From Microcaldota archaeon (GTDB lineage: Archaea; Micrarchaeota; Micrarchaeia; Micrarchaeales; CABMGC01): DNA of 43,167 bases. The translations under genes and the position numbers were made by a program. Of the stretch, positions 1-9,173 are shown piece by piece. The notes under the pieces were generated by a model that ran no database searches, had not been told where the DNA came from, and worked only from the letters and a program-made list of their open reading frames with translations. Numbering within the stretch: the first letter of the stretch is position 1; each line of letters starts with the position of its first letter. The stretch covers positions 1-43,167 of the forward strand of contig JAJZKP010000001.1 of the NCBI GenBank assembly GCA_021804105.1, in the 5' to 3' direction.

Positions 1-1
1 C

Positions 2-145
2 AGCGGAGCCTCATACGGCGGAGGTTCTGGCGGCAGCGGTAGCGATTCTGGGTCTGGAGGTTCAGAATATAATGGCGGCAATGGCGGTGAAGTCATACTC
101 CAGTGGACCTCTACATGGGGGTCGTGCGCGATGTCATCTATATGA
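2..145 (+). CDS. C-terminal tail of a Gly/Ser-rich protein (partial)
   Basis: Reading frame 2 is open from the window edge to a TGA at 143-145 and gives 47 residues. The first 30 or so are almost only Gly and Ser with a few Tyr, Asn and Asp. The end is a short mixed tail with two Trp and one Cys. The other plus-strand frame checked (frame 1) stops early. Such linkers are common at the ends of secreted or surface proteins, but the body of this protein lies outside the window, so no function can be given. Confidence 0.45.
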   Translation, partial: SGASYGGGSGGSGSDSGSGGSEYNGGNGGEVILQWTSTWGSCAMSSI

Positions 146-148
146 AGT

Positions 149-158
149 AAATATTTAA
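149..158 (+). promoter_or_regulatory. TATA-like box of the PolD large subunit gene
   Basis: The AT-only stretch AAATATTTAA is centred about 35 nt before the ATG at 188. This spacing fits an archaeal TATA box with a start site a few nucleotides ahead of the codon, giving a very short leader. Confidence 0.5.
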
Positions 159-187
159 GGTTTCAGAAATCAGGATACGGCGATTAG

Positions 188-3100
188 ATGGAGGTTGAAG
201 AATATTTCAAGTCACTCTCAGAAGAGTTCTCAAAGGCATATGAACTTGCCAACAAGGCAAGGGCAGAGGGACTTGACCCGAAGCCATATGTAGAGATAAA
301 GCCGGCTCCGGATCTTGCAAGCAGAGTTGAAGGTCTCACAGGAATGGAAGGCATAGCCGAGCTCATACGCAAGAGCTTCACAGGACAATCAAGGACAAAG
401 CTTGCATTCAGCGTGGCAAGGGAAATATGCACAAATCCTGCATTTGATAGCAGCGAGAAGTACAAGAGGATAGAGACTGCCGTAAGGGTGGGGAGCGCGA
501 TACTTACAGAGGGGATACTGGTTGCGCCTACAGAAGGCATACAGGGAATCAAGGCATACAGAAACAGGGATGGCACGGATTACATTGCAGTGGTATATGC
601 CGGACCGATCAGAGGGGCTGGAGGAACTGCAGCTGCACTTTCCGTGGCGCTTGCAGACTACTCACGAAGGTTCTTTGGGATAGGAGCTTACAAACCAACC
701 ATGGATGAGATAGAGAGGTATGTCGAGGAATCAGAGCTCTACCACACACGTGCTGCAAGACTCCAGTACCGGCCCCCAGACGATGACATAAGGGTGATAG
801 TGAGCAACTGCCCAGTATGCATAGACGGTGTGCCAACTGAAAAGATCGAGGTAGGGGTGCATGGGAATCTGTACAGGATTGGTCTTGACGGCAAGGAAAT
901 CGCCATATCCAACAGGGTACGTGGAGGCATCCCGCTTGTGGTGTGCGAGGGCATCGCGCAAAAGGCCAAGAAGCTGCTCAAGGAGGTAAAGGCGTTCGGC
1001 CTGGATTGGGAATGGCTCAATGGCATAATAAAAGTGCAGGTCAAGAAGGTTGAGAGCAGCGGCAAGAGCACAAGCGTTTTCCTAGAGGATCTTGCTGCAG
1101 GAAGGCCGATACTGGCTTATCCTGGTCGCATAGGGGGGTTCAGGCTCAGGTATGGCAGGAGCAGGTTCACAGGCATCGCTGCGAAGGGAATCAGCCCGGC
1201 AACAATGGTGCTTACTATGGGTTTCATAGCAGTAGGCACGCAGATGAAGATAGAGCTTCCTGGAAAGGGGTGCGTGGCACTTCCAGTAGACTCAATAGAA
1301 GGGCCATTTGTACGGTTGAAGAATGGCGATGCCATGCGCATCGATGATGCTGAGACAGCATTGAGGCTCAAGAATGATGTTGAGGAGCTGATCTCGATGG
1401 GCGACTTGCTGGCCACTTATGGTGACTTCAGGAAGTCTAACACGCTATTGCAGCCTAGCAGCTACGTAGAGGAATTGTGGTCTGCACAGCTTGCTGAAAA
1501 AGGAGCCAGAGTGCCAGACCACAGCAAGATAACGTTTGAGGATGCGTATAGAACGTCTTTGGCGCATGGAATACCCATGCATCCCAGATTCCTGTTCGAA
1601 TTCCAGGCATCCACACCGCAAGCGCTGGAGGAGATTGCTTTATCCATAATAAGAAACGGGAAAGTCAGCGGGGAGAATGTTTTCCAAGTTGAAAAGATAG
1701 AGTTTCCAGTAACGGCAGAGTCCAAGAGGGCGCTAGAGCTCATGTGCGTGCCTCATGCGTATGCTGATGGGAAGGTAGTGCTATCGAAGGACTATGCACA
1801 GTCCCTGCTGGCCAGCCTTGGCTTCGCATCCGGAGAGGATGGCATGCTGAAAGTGGATGAGCTGGTGCTTGAGAGATACTCATTGGAAGCCACAGATGCG
1901 CTAGCGCTTATAAACAGGGTTGCACCTTTCAAGGTGGCTAAACGATCTACGTATATCGGGGCTAGGATAGGCAGGCCTGAGAAAGCGAGGGAGAGGCTCA
2001 TGAAGCCATCCCCGAACGTGCTTTTTCCTATAGGAGCCTATGGGGGAAAGGATAGAAATATAACCTCGGCTTATGCGGTGGACTCGAAGAAATTCAGGTC
2101 GGGCCTTAAGGCGGAGGTGGCCAGGTACAGGTGCCCTGCCTGCAAGTTGCTCATAGAAACGCGGTACTGCTATGACTGTGGCAAGGTTGCGCGGCTGGAG
2201 AGCAAATGCCCTTCGTGTGGTAGAGTCTCGGCTGGCGGCGTCTGTGAGGCCTGTGGAGCAAATACAGTTGCATTCGAGGAGCGCGAGATAAACCTGACAA
2301 AGCTCATATCCAATGCGCTCAGGAACATAGGGATGTCCAAGCTCCCGGGAGTGGTTAAGGGCGTTAAGGGACTGACTAATGAGAATAGAGTGGCTGAACC
2401 CGTGGAGAAAGGCATACTTAGGGCCACATACAACGTGCATATGTTCAAGGACGGCACAGCAAGGTTCGATGCCACTGATGCTCCGCTGACGCACTTCTAC
2501 CCTGCAGAGATAGGGGTCAGCGTGGAGAAGCTGCGCAGCCTCGGTTACACTAAGGACTACATCGGTAACGATCTGGTAGACGAGAACCAGCTTGTAGAGA
2601 TGATGCACCAGGACGTGGTGCTGAACAAGAAGGGCATAGAGAACATGTACTTGATAGCGAGGTTTATCGACGATCTGCTCGAACGCTATTACAAGCTGCC
2701 CAGATTCTATAATGCATCAAAAGCACAGGATATGATAGGTGCGTTGGTGATAACCCTCTCGCCGCATACCTCATGCGGGGTACTCAATAGGATAATAGGG
2801 GTCACGTCTGCAAATGTGGGCTTTGCACATCCGTACACCATATCAGCCAGGAGGAGGAACTGCGACGGTGACGAGGACACCACCATGCTCCTCATGGATG
2901 CGCTGGTGAACTTCTCAAAGGAATACCTTCCAGAAACCGTTGGCGGAACCATGGATACGCCGCTGATACTCACACTGAACAACAAGCCAGACGAGGTTGA
3001 CGACGAGGTTCACGCGATGGAGGTAGTGGCCGCATATCCGATTTCGTTCTACAACAAGACATTCGACTACGCGTCGCCTTCAGAAGCGCAGCTGGAGATG

Positions 3101-3631
3101 GTCGAGAACAGGCTCGGGAGCAACTCAGTGTACAGGAACCTGTGGTTCACGCATGGCTCTTCCAAGAATGCAGTGAGCAATTCGCCAAAAAGAAGTTTAT
3201 ATGCCGAATTGAAGACAATGCAGGAGAAGGTCGACGCTGAATTCGGGCTTATGGATAAGATATATTCGGTGGACAAGGCCGATGCCGCAAGAAGGGTCAT
3301 AACAAGCCATTTCATGCCCGACCTGATAGGCAACCTTCACTCATTTTCCAGGCAGACCTTCAGGTGCTCATCGTGCAATGCGAAGTTCAGGAGGGTTCCA
3401 CTCTCGGGGAAGTGCACAAGGGATGGCGGGAAGCTCCTCCTGACCATATCAAAGGGAGGCATAGAGAAGTATTTGCTGATGGCAATGGCGCTCGCAGACA
3501 GGTATGATCTTGATCCATATATCAAGCAGAGGCTCGCGCTCGTGCGTGATGAGATAAATACCATATTCGGTAGGGATGAGATAGACGTTTCTGCTACCGA
3601 GGGCCAGTTCAGCCTTATGAAATACTTCTAG
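188..3631 (+). CDS. polC: DNA polymerase D (family D) large catalytic subunit DP2
   Basis: This 1147-residue protein is the catalytic subunit of the archaeal replicative polymerase PolD, which works with the DP1 exonuclease subunit; DP1 is not in this window. The active-site motif NCDGDED is at about residues 891-897, and a Cys-rich double zinc-knuckle region lies near 649-692. The usual C-terminal zinc ribbon near 1060-1076 keeps CSSC and one later Cys, but the last Cys-x-x-Cys reads CTRD. No intein interrupts the catalytic motif, although inteins are frequent there in other archaea. The ATG at 188 follows a TATA-like box with a short leader. Length and motifs are full, so it looks intact. 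Confidence 0.97.
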   Translation: MEVEEYFKSLSEEFSKAYELANKARAEGLDPKPYVEIKPAPDLASRVEGLTGMEGIAELIRKSFTGQSRTKLAFSVAREICTNPAFDSSEKYKRIETAVRVGSAILTEGILVAPTEGIQGIKAYRNRDGTDYIAVVYAGPIRGAGGTAAALSVALADYSRRFFGIGAYKPTMDEIERYVEESELYHTRAARLQYRPPDDDIRVIVSNCPVCIDGVPTEKIEVGVHGNLYRIGLDGKEIAISNRVRGGIPLVVCEGIAQKAKKLLKEVKAFGLDWEWLNGIIKVQVKKVESSGKSTSVFLEDLAAGRPILAYPGRIGGFRLRYGRSRFTGIAAKGISPATMVLTMGFIAVGTQMKIELPGKGCVALPVDSIEGPFVRLKNGDAMRIDDAETALRLKNDVEELISMGDLLATYGDFRKSNTLLQPSSYVEELWSAQLAEKGARVPDHSKITFEDAYRTSLAHGIPMHPRFLFEFQASTPQALEEIALSIIRNGKVSGENVFQVEKIEFPVTAESKRALELMCVPHAYADGKVVLSKDYAQSLLASLGFASGEDGMLKVDELVLERYSLEATDALALINRVAPFKVAKRSTYIGARIGRPEKARERLMKPSPNVLFPIGAYGGKDRNITSAYAVDSKKFRSGLKAEVARYRCPACKLLIETRYCYDCGKVARLESKCPSCGRVSAGGVCEACGANTVAFEEREINLTKLISNALRNIGMSKLPGVVKGVKGLTNENRVAEPVEKGILRATYNVHMFKDGTARFDATDAPLTHFYPAEIGVSVEKLRSLGYTKDYIGNDLVDENQLVEMMHQDVVLNKKGIENMYLIARFIDDLLERYYKLPRFYNASKAQDMIGALVITLSPHTSCGVLNRIIGVTSANVGFAHPYTISARRRNCDGDEDTTMLLMDALVNFSKEYLPETVGGTMDTPLILTLNNKPDEVDDEVHAMEVVAAYPISFYNKTFDYASPSEAQLEMVENRLGSNSVYRNLWFTHGSSKNAVSNSPKRSLYAELKTMQEKVDAEFGLMDKIYSVDKADAARRVITSHFMPDLIGNLHSFSRQTFRCSSCNAKFRRVPLSGKCTRDGGKLLLTISKGGIEKYLLMAMALADRYDLDPYIKQRLALVRDEINTIFGRDEIDVSATEGQFSLMKYF

Positions 3632-3685
3632 CTCATGTTTTCCTGTTGCAAGTGGATCCTAGGAACCAGGAAGAGCTATAGATAA

Positions 3686-3985
3686 ATGAGTGCAGATTGC
3701 GCTTCCTATTCTATTCGCCACAACATTCTCGGTTATGACAAGATTTTTCTCTGCGGGGTCAGGGCACTAAAGGCTGCAGAGAAGCTGTACGCCAAGATGG
3801 CAAAGGGGCGGGAAGACAAAGCTTACAAATACCGCTATTATGATCAGCGCTATGAGCAATTCTATTACGAGCTTGATAAGGTTCGTAGCATCACTTTGTC
3901 CTGGCATTTATTGTCTTTATTGCTTCTTCGAGTATGTCCAATCCCTTCTCAAGGCTTGGTTTTGATACAGTCAATGGGGGTATAA
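3686..3985 (+). CDS. Doubtful small ORF, possibly a gene remnant
   Basis: An ATG-started frame of 99 codons follows the PolD gene. The first 66 residues look protein-like: a Lys/Glu/Tyr-rich helical stretch at about residues 28-66, with several Tyr-Tyr and Arg-Tyr pairs. The last 33 codons run antisense through the 3' end of the convergent aminotransferase gene and look like shadow sequence. The coding-like part may be a short protein or the remnant of a gene whose 3' end was lost. I recognise no family. Confidence 0.3.
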   Translation: MSADCASYSIRHNILGYDKIFLCGVRALKAAEKLYAKMAKGREDKAYKYRYYDQRYEQFYYELDKVRSITLSWHLLSLLLLRVCPIPSQGLVLIQSMGV

Positions 3986-5213
3986 TGCGTATGGAGGAGA
4001 CTCCGGCAGGCAGGAGCAGGAGTCCCTTGCTATGGCAATACTTGAGTATTTCATCGCGCTGCATTGCTGCCGGGGTTTTTGACTTTTTGTCTGTCACGAG
4101 CTCTATGCCTATCATCATACCGAGGCCTCTGACATCGCCAAGTATTTCATATCTTTCCTTCATCTCATCGAGCCGTTTCATAATAAACCTGGACTTTTCG
4201 TCTGATGCCTTGGTGAGCATGGACATATTCTTCTTCACGTACTCGAGAGTAGCTGAAGCACCGGATATGGAAGCAAGATTGCCGCCAAAAGTGTTGGAAT
4301 GGGCACCTTCAGGAATATCCCCAAGGGATGACCTGGTTATAGTTATTCCCAGCGGGAGGCCGCCGCCGGAAGCTTTTGCCATGGTGTATATGTCTGCTTC
4401 AACGCCGAAATTGTCCATTGCCAGGAACTTTCCTGTGCGCATATATCCGGCTTGCACCTCGTCAGATACAAGGAGCATGCCATTCTCTGTGGCTATCTTC
4501 CTAATCTCCTTAACGAATTCCTTCGGAGGCACTATGTATCCGCCCTCGCCCTGCACAGGCTCGATGAATATTGCACTCACCTCTCTTGGCGAGACCTCTT
4601 TGGACAGGGCGTTCTTTTTAATGTAATCGGCGCAGGCGATCCCGCATGATGGATATTCTTTGCCGAATGGGCACCTGTAGCAGTATGCATATGGCACGTG
4701 TACTACAGAGTTGAATGGCCCGAAACTTTCATGCTGCACTACCCTTGATGCGGTGAGGCCGAGCGAGCCCATGGTCCTGCCGTGGAATGCGCTATAAAAT
4801 GCAAGCGTGTACTGCCTTTTTGTGAATAGTCTCGAGAACTTCAATGCAGCTTCATTGGCCTCGGTGCCGGAGTTGGAGAAAAACATTTTTCCGAAGCTTT
4901 TTGGAAACATAGTAAGCAATTTCTCGGCATATTCTACAGGTTCCTGCGCGCTAAAGTCGTAGAATGCGGCGTGCATGAGCTTTCCCGCCTGCTTACTTAT
5001 GGCACTGCGCACAGACGGAGGGGAGCCTATTCCGAAGTTGTATACTGCTATAAAACTTGTGAAATCTATGAACTTGTTGCCGTCTATGTCGTATGCGAAA
5101 TCGCCTTCACCATGTGATGCTATGAAAGTATATGGCACCCTAGTCGTCGACAGAAGAACCTTCCTGTCACGCTTGATAATGTTGCGCGCCCTCTTGGAGA
5201 GTCCTGATGGCAT
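3891..5213 (-). CDS. Class III PLP-dependent aminotransferase (4-aminobutyrate/ornithine type or amino-acid racemase)
   Basis: The 440-residue protein belongs to fold-type I class III aminotransferases. Visible marks are the cofactor-binding SGTEANEAALK, the EPVQGEGG stretch, SDEVQAGYMRTG, and the Schiff-base lysine in TMAKASGGGLPLG. The segment CYRCPFGKEYPSCGIACADY is typical of the archaeal branch annotated as GABA aminotransferase; some Thermococcales members of that branch are known broad-substrate amino-acid racemases. The exact substrate cannot be read from sequence. The gene sits downstream of L14e, where many archaea carry cbf5, and has its own AT-rich upstream region with TATA-like boxes around 5228-5252. 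Confidence 0.9.
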   Translation of the reverse strand: MPSGLSKRARNIIKRDRKVLLSTTRVPYTFIASHGEGDFAYDIDGNKFIDFTSFIAVYNFGIGSPPSVRSAISKQAGKLMHAAFYDFSAQEPVEYAEKLLTMFPKSFGKMFFSNSGTEANEAALKFSRLFTKRQYTLAFYSAFHGRTMGSLGLTASRVVQHESFGPFNSVVHVPYAYCYRCPFGKEYPSCGIACADYIKKNALSKEVSPREVSAIFIEPVQGEGGYIVPPKEFVKEIRKIATENGMLLVSDEVQAGYMRTGKFLAMDNFGVEADIYTMAKASGGGLPLGITITRSSLGDIPEGAHSNTFGGNLASISGASATLEYVKKNMSMLTKASDEKSRFIMKRLDEMKERYEILGDVRGLGMMIGIELVTDKKSKTPAAMQRDEILKYCHSKGLLLLPAGVSSIRIIPPLTVSKPSLEKGLDILEEAIKTINARTK

Positions 5214-5251
5214 GTTTGGTCTATAATATCATTATAAGTGTATATTTATCT

Positions 5252-5338
5252 TTATCTGAATGCCTTGAGGAGGGCATATCCAAGATGCCATGAGCCCGTG
5301 TGAACTGCAACGAGTGCCTCTCTGTCCAGGAATTGCAA
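5252..5338 (-). pseudogene. Short coding-like remnant after L14e
   Basis: Eight bases past the L14e stop a frame beginning with TTG encodes 28 residues ending VHTGSWHLGYALLKAFR and a TAA. There is no ATG, and the frame is closed upstream by a TAA inside L14e. The peptide looks more like the end of a globular protein than random translation, so it may be a decayed gene end left at this rearranged junction. It could equally be chance. Confidence 0.2.
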
Positions 5339-5345
5339 GCGCGTT

Positions 5346-5582
5346 TTACTTTAACTTTGATGCTTCGACTTCAAGCGCTTTCGCAAGCTGTTCTTTACTC
5401 GCAGGATCTATCTTCTCGCTCAGGAACTCCAAATGCTTTATGTTAGATTTCCTCTCCTTCGGCCTTGAAGAAGTGACTATCGTAACGTAATTGGCGTCTA
5501 TCACTTTCGTAACGACAGCCTTGTCTCCTGCGTCCCTTCCGAAGCGCTTTATGCATACTCTTCCTTGTTCAACCAATGCCAT
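5346..5582 (-). CDS. rpl14e: Ribosomal protein eL14 (L14e)
   Basis: This 78-residue basic protein has the KOW/SH3-like start ALVEQGRVCIKRFGRDAGDKA and the NYVTIV strand typical of archaeal eL14, a large-subunit protein shared with eukaryotes. Its length is normal for archaea. The ATG at 5582 is preceded by a GGTGA ribosome binding site. It is the last intact gene of the L34e-cmk-L14e block, 9 bases after the kinase stop. That gene order is conserved in many archaea and supports the call. Confidence 0.93.
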   Translation of the reverse strand: MALVEQGRVCIKRFGRDAGDKAVVTKVIDANYVTIVTSSRPKERKSNIKHLEFLSEKIDPASKEQLAKALEVEASKLK

Positions 5583-5591
5583 GTCTTCACC

Positions 5592-6164
5592 TTATTTAGC
5601 GTCAATCAACTTGAGTTCCTTCAGTTTTTGTATTATCTTGTCAGCCACTTGTCCTGCGTTGATATTGTTAGTATCTATTATTAGGTCAAACGGGACCTTG
5701 TCCTTTCCGAACTCCATGTTGTACAGCTTCTTGTAGAGCCTGTAGTTCTCGTCATCTCTTATCTTTGTTGTGCTTATTGTTTGCGCTATATTCGAGCCGT
5801 CCCTCTTTGCCATCCTTTCGGCGCGGTTCTTCTCGCCTGCATCGAGCCATACTTTGAAGCCGTCCTTGGAGAGCCATGGTGCAGTATAACTTGTGACTAC
5901 TATGTTGCCATGCCTTATCTTCTCTTCAAGCCTCGCATCGACTTCCTTGTCGAATCCGGGGTTTGTTTCCCTTTCCCTCAGGAACTTTATACCGTCGGGC
6001 GTATCCCACCAGCTCTCTCCGCCAGGCTTATACCCCCTGTCGATAGCCATCTCCTTGAGTATCTCTCCACCGCCAATCACGGGAACCCCGAGCTTTCCTG
6101 AAAGTATCCAGGCCACCGTGGTCTTGCCTGCTGCAGGCATGCCAGAGATAATTATGGCTTTCAT
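5592..6164 (-). CDS. cmk: Cytidylate kinase, archaeal type
   Basis: The 190-residue P-loop kinase starts with MKAIIISGMPAAGKTT (Walker A at 8-16) and carries GGGEILKEMA, a long insert around RGYKPGGESWWDT, and a TTKIRDDENYRLYKKLY segment. It should phosphorylate CMP/dCMP in the cytoplasm. Placement between L34e and L14e is the classic archaeal location of cmk and helps to separate it from adenylate kinases. The gap to L34e is 11 bases, so co-translation from one mRNA is likely. Confidence 0.88.
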   Translation of the reverse strand: MKAIIISGMPAAGKTTVAWILSGKLGVPVIGGGEILKEMAIDRGYKPGGESWWDTPDGIKFLRERETNPGFDKEVDARLEEKIRHGNIVVTSYTAPWLSKDGFKVWLDAGEKNRAERMAKRDGSNIAQTISTTKIRDDENYRLYKKLYNMEFGKDKVPFDLIIDTNNINAGQVADKIIQKLKELKLIDAK

Positions 6165-6175
6165 GAGACTTGCCT

Positions 6176-6499
6176 TCAGTGGGATATCATCTGGAGCACG
6201 TAATTGCGCTCTCTTATACCTATGTCATTCACGCGCATCTCTCCGTGTTCTATCCTGCTAGCCAGCTTTATTACATTGCCGGAGCATGCTGAGCAGAGGA
6301 CCCCACCGAAAAGGCGGGAATTGGACTTTCTGCTTTTGGCCTTGCCCCTTTGTGACGAGATGCCGTTGAGCTCCTTCCTGCAAATTGCGCAGTGGGGCAG
6401 AGACCCTCCGCGCCTCTTGTAATGTATAACGTGCCTCTTGCTTGGGGTTACCCTGTCCAAGCGCCTGAAACTGCTTGACCTATGCATTGGTTTTGGCAA
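6176..6499 (-). CDS. rpl34e: Ribosomal protein eL34 (L34e)
   Basis: The 107-residue protein begins PKPMHRSSSFRRL and has a zinc finger of two Cys pairs, CAIC near 37-40 and CSAC further on, as in eL34. The start codon is TTG at 6499: family members typically begin with MPRP or a similar peptide followed by RSRSLRR, and only the TTG start includes PKP. An internal ATG at 6487 is the alternative. It heads the L34e-cmk-L14e block. A strong inverted repeat lies 22 nt upstream of the start. Confidence 0.92.
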   Translation of the reverse strand: MPKPMHRSSSFRRLDRVTPSKRHVIHYKRRGGSLPHCAICRKELNGISSQRGKAKSRKSNSRLFGGVLCSACSGNVIKLASRIEHGEMRVNDIGIRERNYVLQMISH

Positions 6500-6521
6500 T
6501 TTTACACCCTTGTTGTTCCAG

Positions 6522-6552
6522 GAATTGGATATCTGAAAAGATACTCTAATTC
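6522..6552 (-). promoter_or_regulatory. Long hairpin upstream of the L34e operon
   Basis: GAATTGGATATCT at 6522-6534 and AGATACTCTAATTC at 6539-6552 pair over 13 bp with one bulged base and one G-U pair around a 4-nt loop (GAAA on the plus strand). In transcription order it lies after the ABC permease gene and just before L34e. A TATA-like element (minus-strand CTATAAGAA, 6551-6559) overlaps its edge. It could be an operator, a leader hairpin controlling ribosomal-protein synthesis, or an end-of-transcript structure for the ABC operon. Confidence 0.45.
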
Positions 6553-6654
6553 TTATAGGAATACGTAATCTCTATTGATTCTCAACGTATTTATTAGTTG
6601 TGGTGAAGCCGTTTTGCCTGATAAACCGACATCTTCCCAGTTATGTTTGGATGG

Positions 6655-7947
6655 TCAGAGCTGCCTGAGTGCCTCTATGGGCTCAAGCCTTGACGCGCGC
6701 CATGCGGGATACACACCAGCTATTGCGCTTACAACAACAGCAACTAAGATAGCCAACAATATGGTTTCGGGGCTGAAGACAGGTGAGAAGGATATCGATG
6801 ATGAGCTGGAAGGTGCGCTGGCAGCACCTGCTCTCCCTCCCCCGAAGGCAACTCCACCGCCCTCTGCATGTGGCGCATTTCCTGCAGATGCCGCCGTATT
6901 GGTGCTGGTAGATGATGCATGCGAAGCAAAGAAGGAGAGGACGTATGCGCCTCCGGCTCCAACCACGATCCCCACAATGCCTCCCGCAACACCGATTATA
7001 AGTGCCTGTGTAAGGAATATCAGCAGTATATGATGGTTCTTGAAGCCTATCGACTTGAATATGCCGATGTCATGGGTCCTCTCGTATACTGAGATGAGCA
7101 TTATGTTCATTATCCCTATCGCGGCTACAAGCAACGATATCCCGGCGATTATCACCAGAAGGATGGTTATGGACCCTATTATTGATGACGCAGTTTGCGC
7201 TATTTCCTGAGTGGTGGTGACAGTTACCGAGCTCCCGTATATATTGGTTACCTGCTGCGCAACTCCGGCTACTGTTGATGTATTTGTAGCCTTGACCAGT
7301 ATTATGCTGTATGAGGACCTGTGCAGGAGCAGCTCCGCGGCAGGCATAGACATTATGACAGCGGTATCGACAGGCACTATTAGGCTTGAATATGGCTGTA
7401 GTATACCTACTATTGATATCGTAGTTCCAGTGGCACCTCTCCCAGATGTAGCATAAAGTGTCGCGGGATACCCGATCTTCAGGTTCTGTCCGCCTGCAAG
7501 GGAAGATGGAAAGGCCACGTTCTGCCCAACCACAGCGAGAGTCGATATCGAGTCTTGGTATAGTGATCCTGCATATAGGTTGACACCATTTAGGAGCTCG
7601 GAGAGATCCGTGGTAGATATGCCGAGTATGGTTACTGAGGTGTTCTGCCCGTTTGCTAGAACGTACCCTGAGCCTTCCAGCACAGGTATTACTGCGCTTA
7701 CGTTGGGCAGGGATGATAGTTCGGCGGTGTCAGTAACAGTGAATCCCTTGGGGCTAGATAGTATTATAGAAGTTGGGCCTAAGGTATTTAGGGAATTCTG
7801 GACGCTTGCGCTAATGCCTGCAGTCAACGATGTGAGTGCAACGATAGAAGCAACGCCTATCATTACCATTAGGATGGTAAGTACTGTCCGCACCTTCTTC
7901 TCCGTCAGATCCTTGTAGCTCAGCCAGAGAAGGTCGTTTAACCTCAT
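6655..7947 (-). CDS. ABC transporter permease, MacB/FtsX type
   Basis: The 430-residue protein has the MacB arrangement: an N-terminal membrane segment (about 20-42), a large extracytoplasmic domain of some 220 residues, then three membrane helices in an FtsX-like core (for example SSIIGSITILLVIIAGI and GIMNIMLISVYERTHDIGI). Such permeases do not usually form import channels; they transmit ATPase motion to an external domain, for export of lipoproteins, peptides or toxic compounds. The loop before the last helix holds an unusual Ser/Gly/Ala-rich low-complexity insert (about residues 340-385). It overlaps the upstream gene by ATGA and is last in the operon. Confidence 0.88.
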   Translation of the reverse strand: MRLNDLLWLSYKDLTEKKVRTVLTILMVMIGVASIVALTSLTAGISASVQNSLNTLGPTSIILSSPKGFTVTDTAELSSLPNVSAVIPVLEGSGYVLANGQNTSVTILGISTTDLSELLNGVNLYAGSLYQDSISTLAVVGQNVAFPSSLAGGQNLKIGYPATLYATSGRGATGTTISIVGILQPYSSLIVPVDTAVIMSMPAAELLLHRSSYSIILVKATNTSTVAGVAQQVTNIYGSSVTVTTTQEIAQTASSIIGSITILLVIIAGISLLVAAIGIMNIMLISVYERTHDIGIFKSIGFKNHHILLIFLTQALIIGVAGGIVGIVVGAGGAYVLSFFASHASSTSTNTAASAGNAPHAEGGGVAFGGGRAGAASAPSSSSSISFSPVFSPETILLAILVAVVVSAIAGVYPAWRASRLEPIEALRQL

Positions 7948-9173
7948 TTCATATGCCTGCCGATTTTCTTCCTCTCCCTGTAGTATAAGACCAGAAGCAC
8001 TATTATGATTATTATTAGCACCAGCACAAGAAGGCCACTGCCGCCTGATGCATGGCTCCTGATAGCAGTCACGTTTATTGCATTTGAGGCAAGAATCTGC
8101 ACCGGAACCGTTATGCGTTGGCTCACGTTCTGCCGCAGGCCGTTCAGGTAGTTTATCTGGATAGGAACCTGGTATACGCCGTTATGCACCGACGGGCCGG
8201 TCGTGGCTGAGAGAGTAACCGGAACTTGACTATCCGCACCGACGCTGCCAATGAACACGGAATTGCCGCCGTATGATGAAATGCCGTTTGCCGGAACTAT
8301 TGCAGCTGTCACGGCAGACGCTCCAGAAGAGCCGGTGTTGGTTAGTACTAATGATATCGAGAATATGCTTCCGGGAGACGGTACTGTGGGAGAGAGCGTG
8401 AGGCTTGATGAGGTTATGTTTATGATTCCGGTTGTCAATAGCTGCGTGTCATTCCAGGCCTGGCTCAGGGCCGTGCCGTTGTAATAGTCTATAGTTAGGT
8501 TCGCAGGGAAGCTCTGCGACGCATTCTTTGATATGTATACCTGCTGGTTCAGTATCATAGAGCTGTATGGTCTTATAGAGTTTATTTCTACTGGTTGGCT
8601 GCCAAGCAGTGCTGCATCGGATGCGGGTACATCGAGGGATATGGAAAGCGCGTTAAGCGTATATGTGCCCGTGTTTGTTATGTTGAGGGTAAGATTCTCT
8701 ATTGCGCCTGCAGTGATTATCTTCGGGGAGATGGTTGCAGTGATGGGTTCAGCGCATGCGCGCGTGGTGAAACTCATGTTCTGCACCTCGCTGTCCGTGT
8801 ATACTTCATAATAGAAATAATTTATGGTTATGCCGGTCGGGATATAGAGGGATGCATTTGCATCGACAAAGACCGGGAATCTGTATGTTTTGGCAGTATT
8901 CGCTGGCACGGTGCCTATGTCGAGTGTACTTGCAAGCATGCCGCGGGTTGTAACAAGGCCGAGCGTGGTATCTTGCATTGATCCTATATCACCGGTCCCA
9001 TGGTTGGTTATTGTGATTGGTATGTAATTCGTCTCGCCGCGGCAGAGTGTTGTTGCGTTTGTAGTGAGATTGTACCCAGGTGGTGCTGGCACTGGTGACG
9101 GCCCCCCAGTACCGGCATACACAAGGGACATTAGCGCAGCAGTAATCACCAGCATTGGCAATATGTTTTTCAT
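7944..9173 (-). CDS. Secreted, membrane-anchored protein with CARDB/NEW3-like Ig repeats (ABC transporter partner)
   Basis: The 409-residue protein has a signal peptide ([20 protein letters not shown]), an extracellular part of three or more similar beta-rich modules marked by 'T-N-x-G' turns ([29 protein letters not shown]), and a C-terminal membrane helix ([18 protein letters not shown]) with a basic tail. More than ten N-x-S/T sequons suggest heavy N-glycosylation by the AglB in this window. It overlaps the ATPase gene and the permease gene by 4 bases each, so the three are surely translated together. It probably serves as the outer partner of the transporter. The family call rests on pattern, not on a search. 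Confidence 0.75.
   Translation of the reverse strand: MKNILPMLVITAALMSLVYAGTGGPSPVPAPPGYNLTTNATTLCRGETNYIPITITNHGTGDIGSMQDTTLGLVTTRGMLASTLDIGTVPANTAKTYRFPVFVDANASLYIPTGITINYFYYEVYTDSEVQNMSFTTRACAEPITATISPKIITAGAIENLTLNITNTGTYTLNALSISLDVPASDAALLGSQPVEINSIRPYSSMILNQQVYISKNASQSFPANLTIDYYNGTALSQAWNDTQLLTTGIINITSSSLTLSPTVPSPGSIFSISLVLTNTGSSGASAVTAAIVPANGISSYGGNSVFIGSVGADSQVPVTLSATTGPSVHNGVYQVPIQINYLNGLRQNVSQRITVPVQILASNAINVTAIRSHASGGSGLLVLVLIIIIIVLLVLYYRERKKIGRHMK

Noticed and set aside
1901-2608. Long minus-strand frame of 235 codons inside polC
   Set aside because: It is antisense to the conserved catalytic and zinc regions of PolD, has a low-complexity His/Arg-rich translation and no family features.
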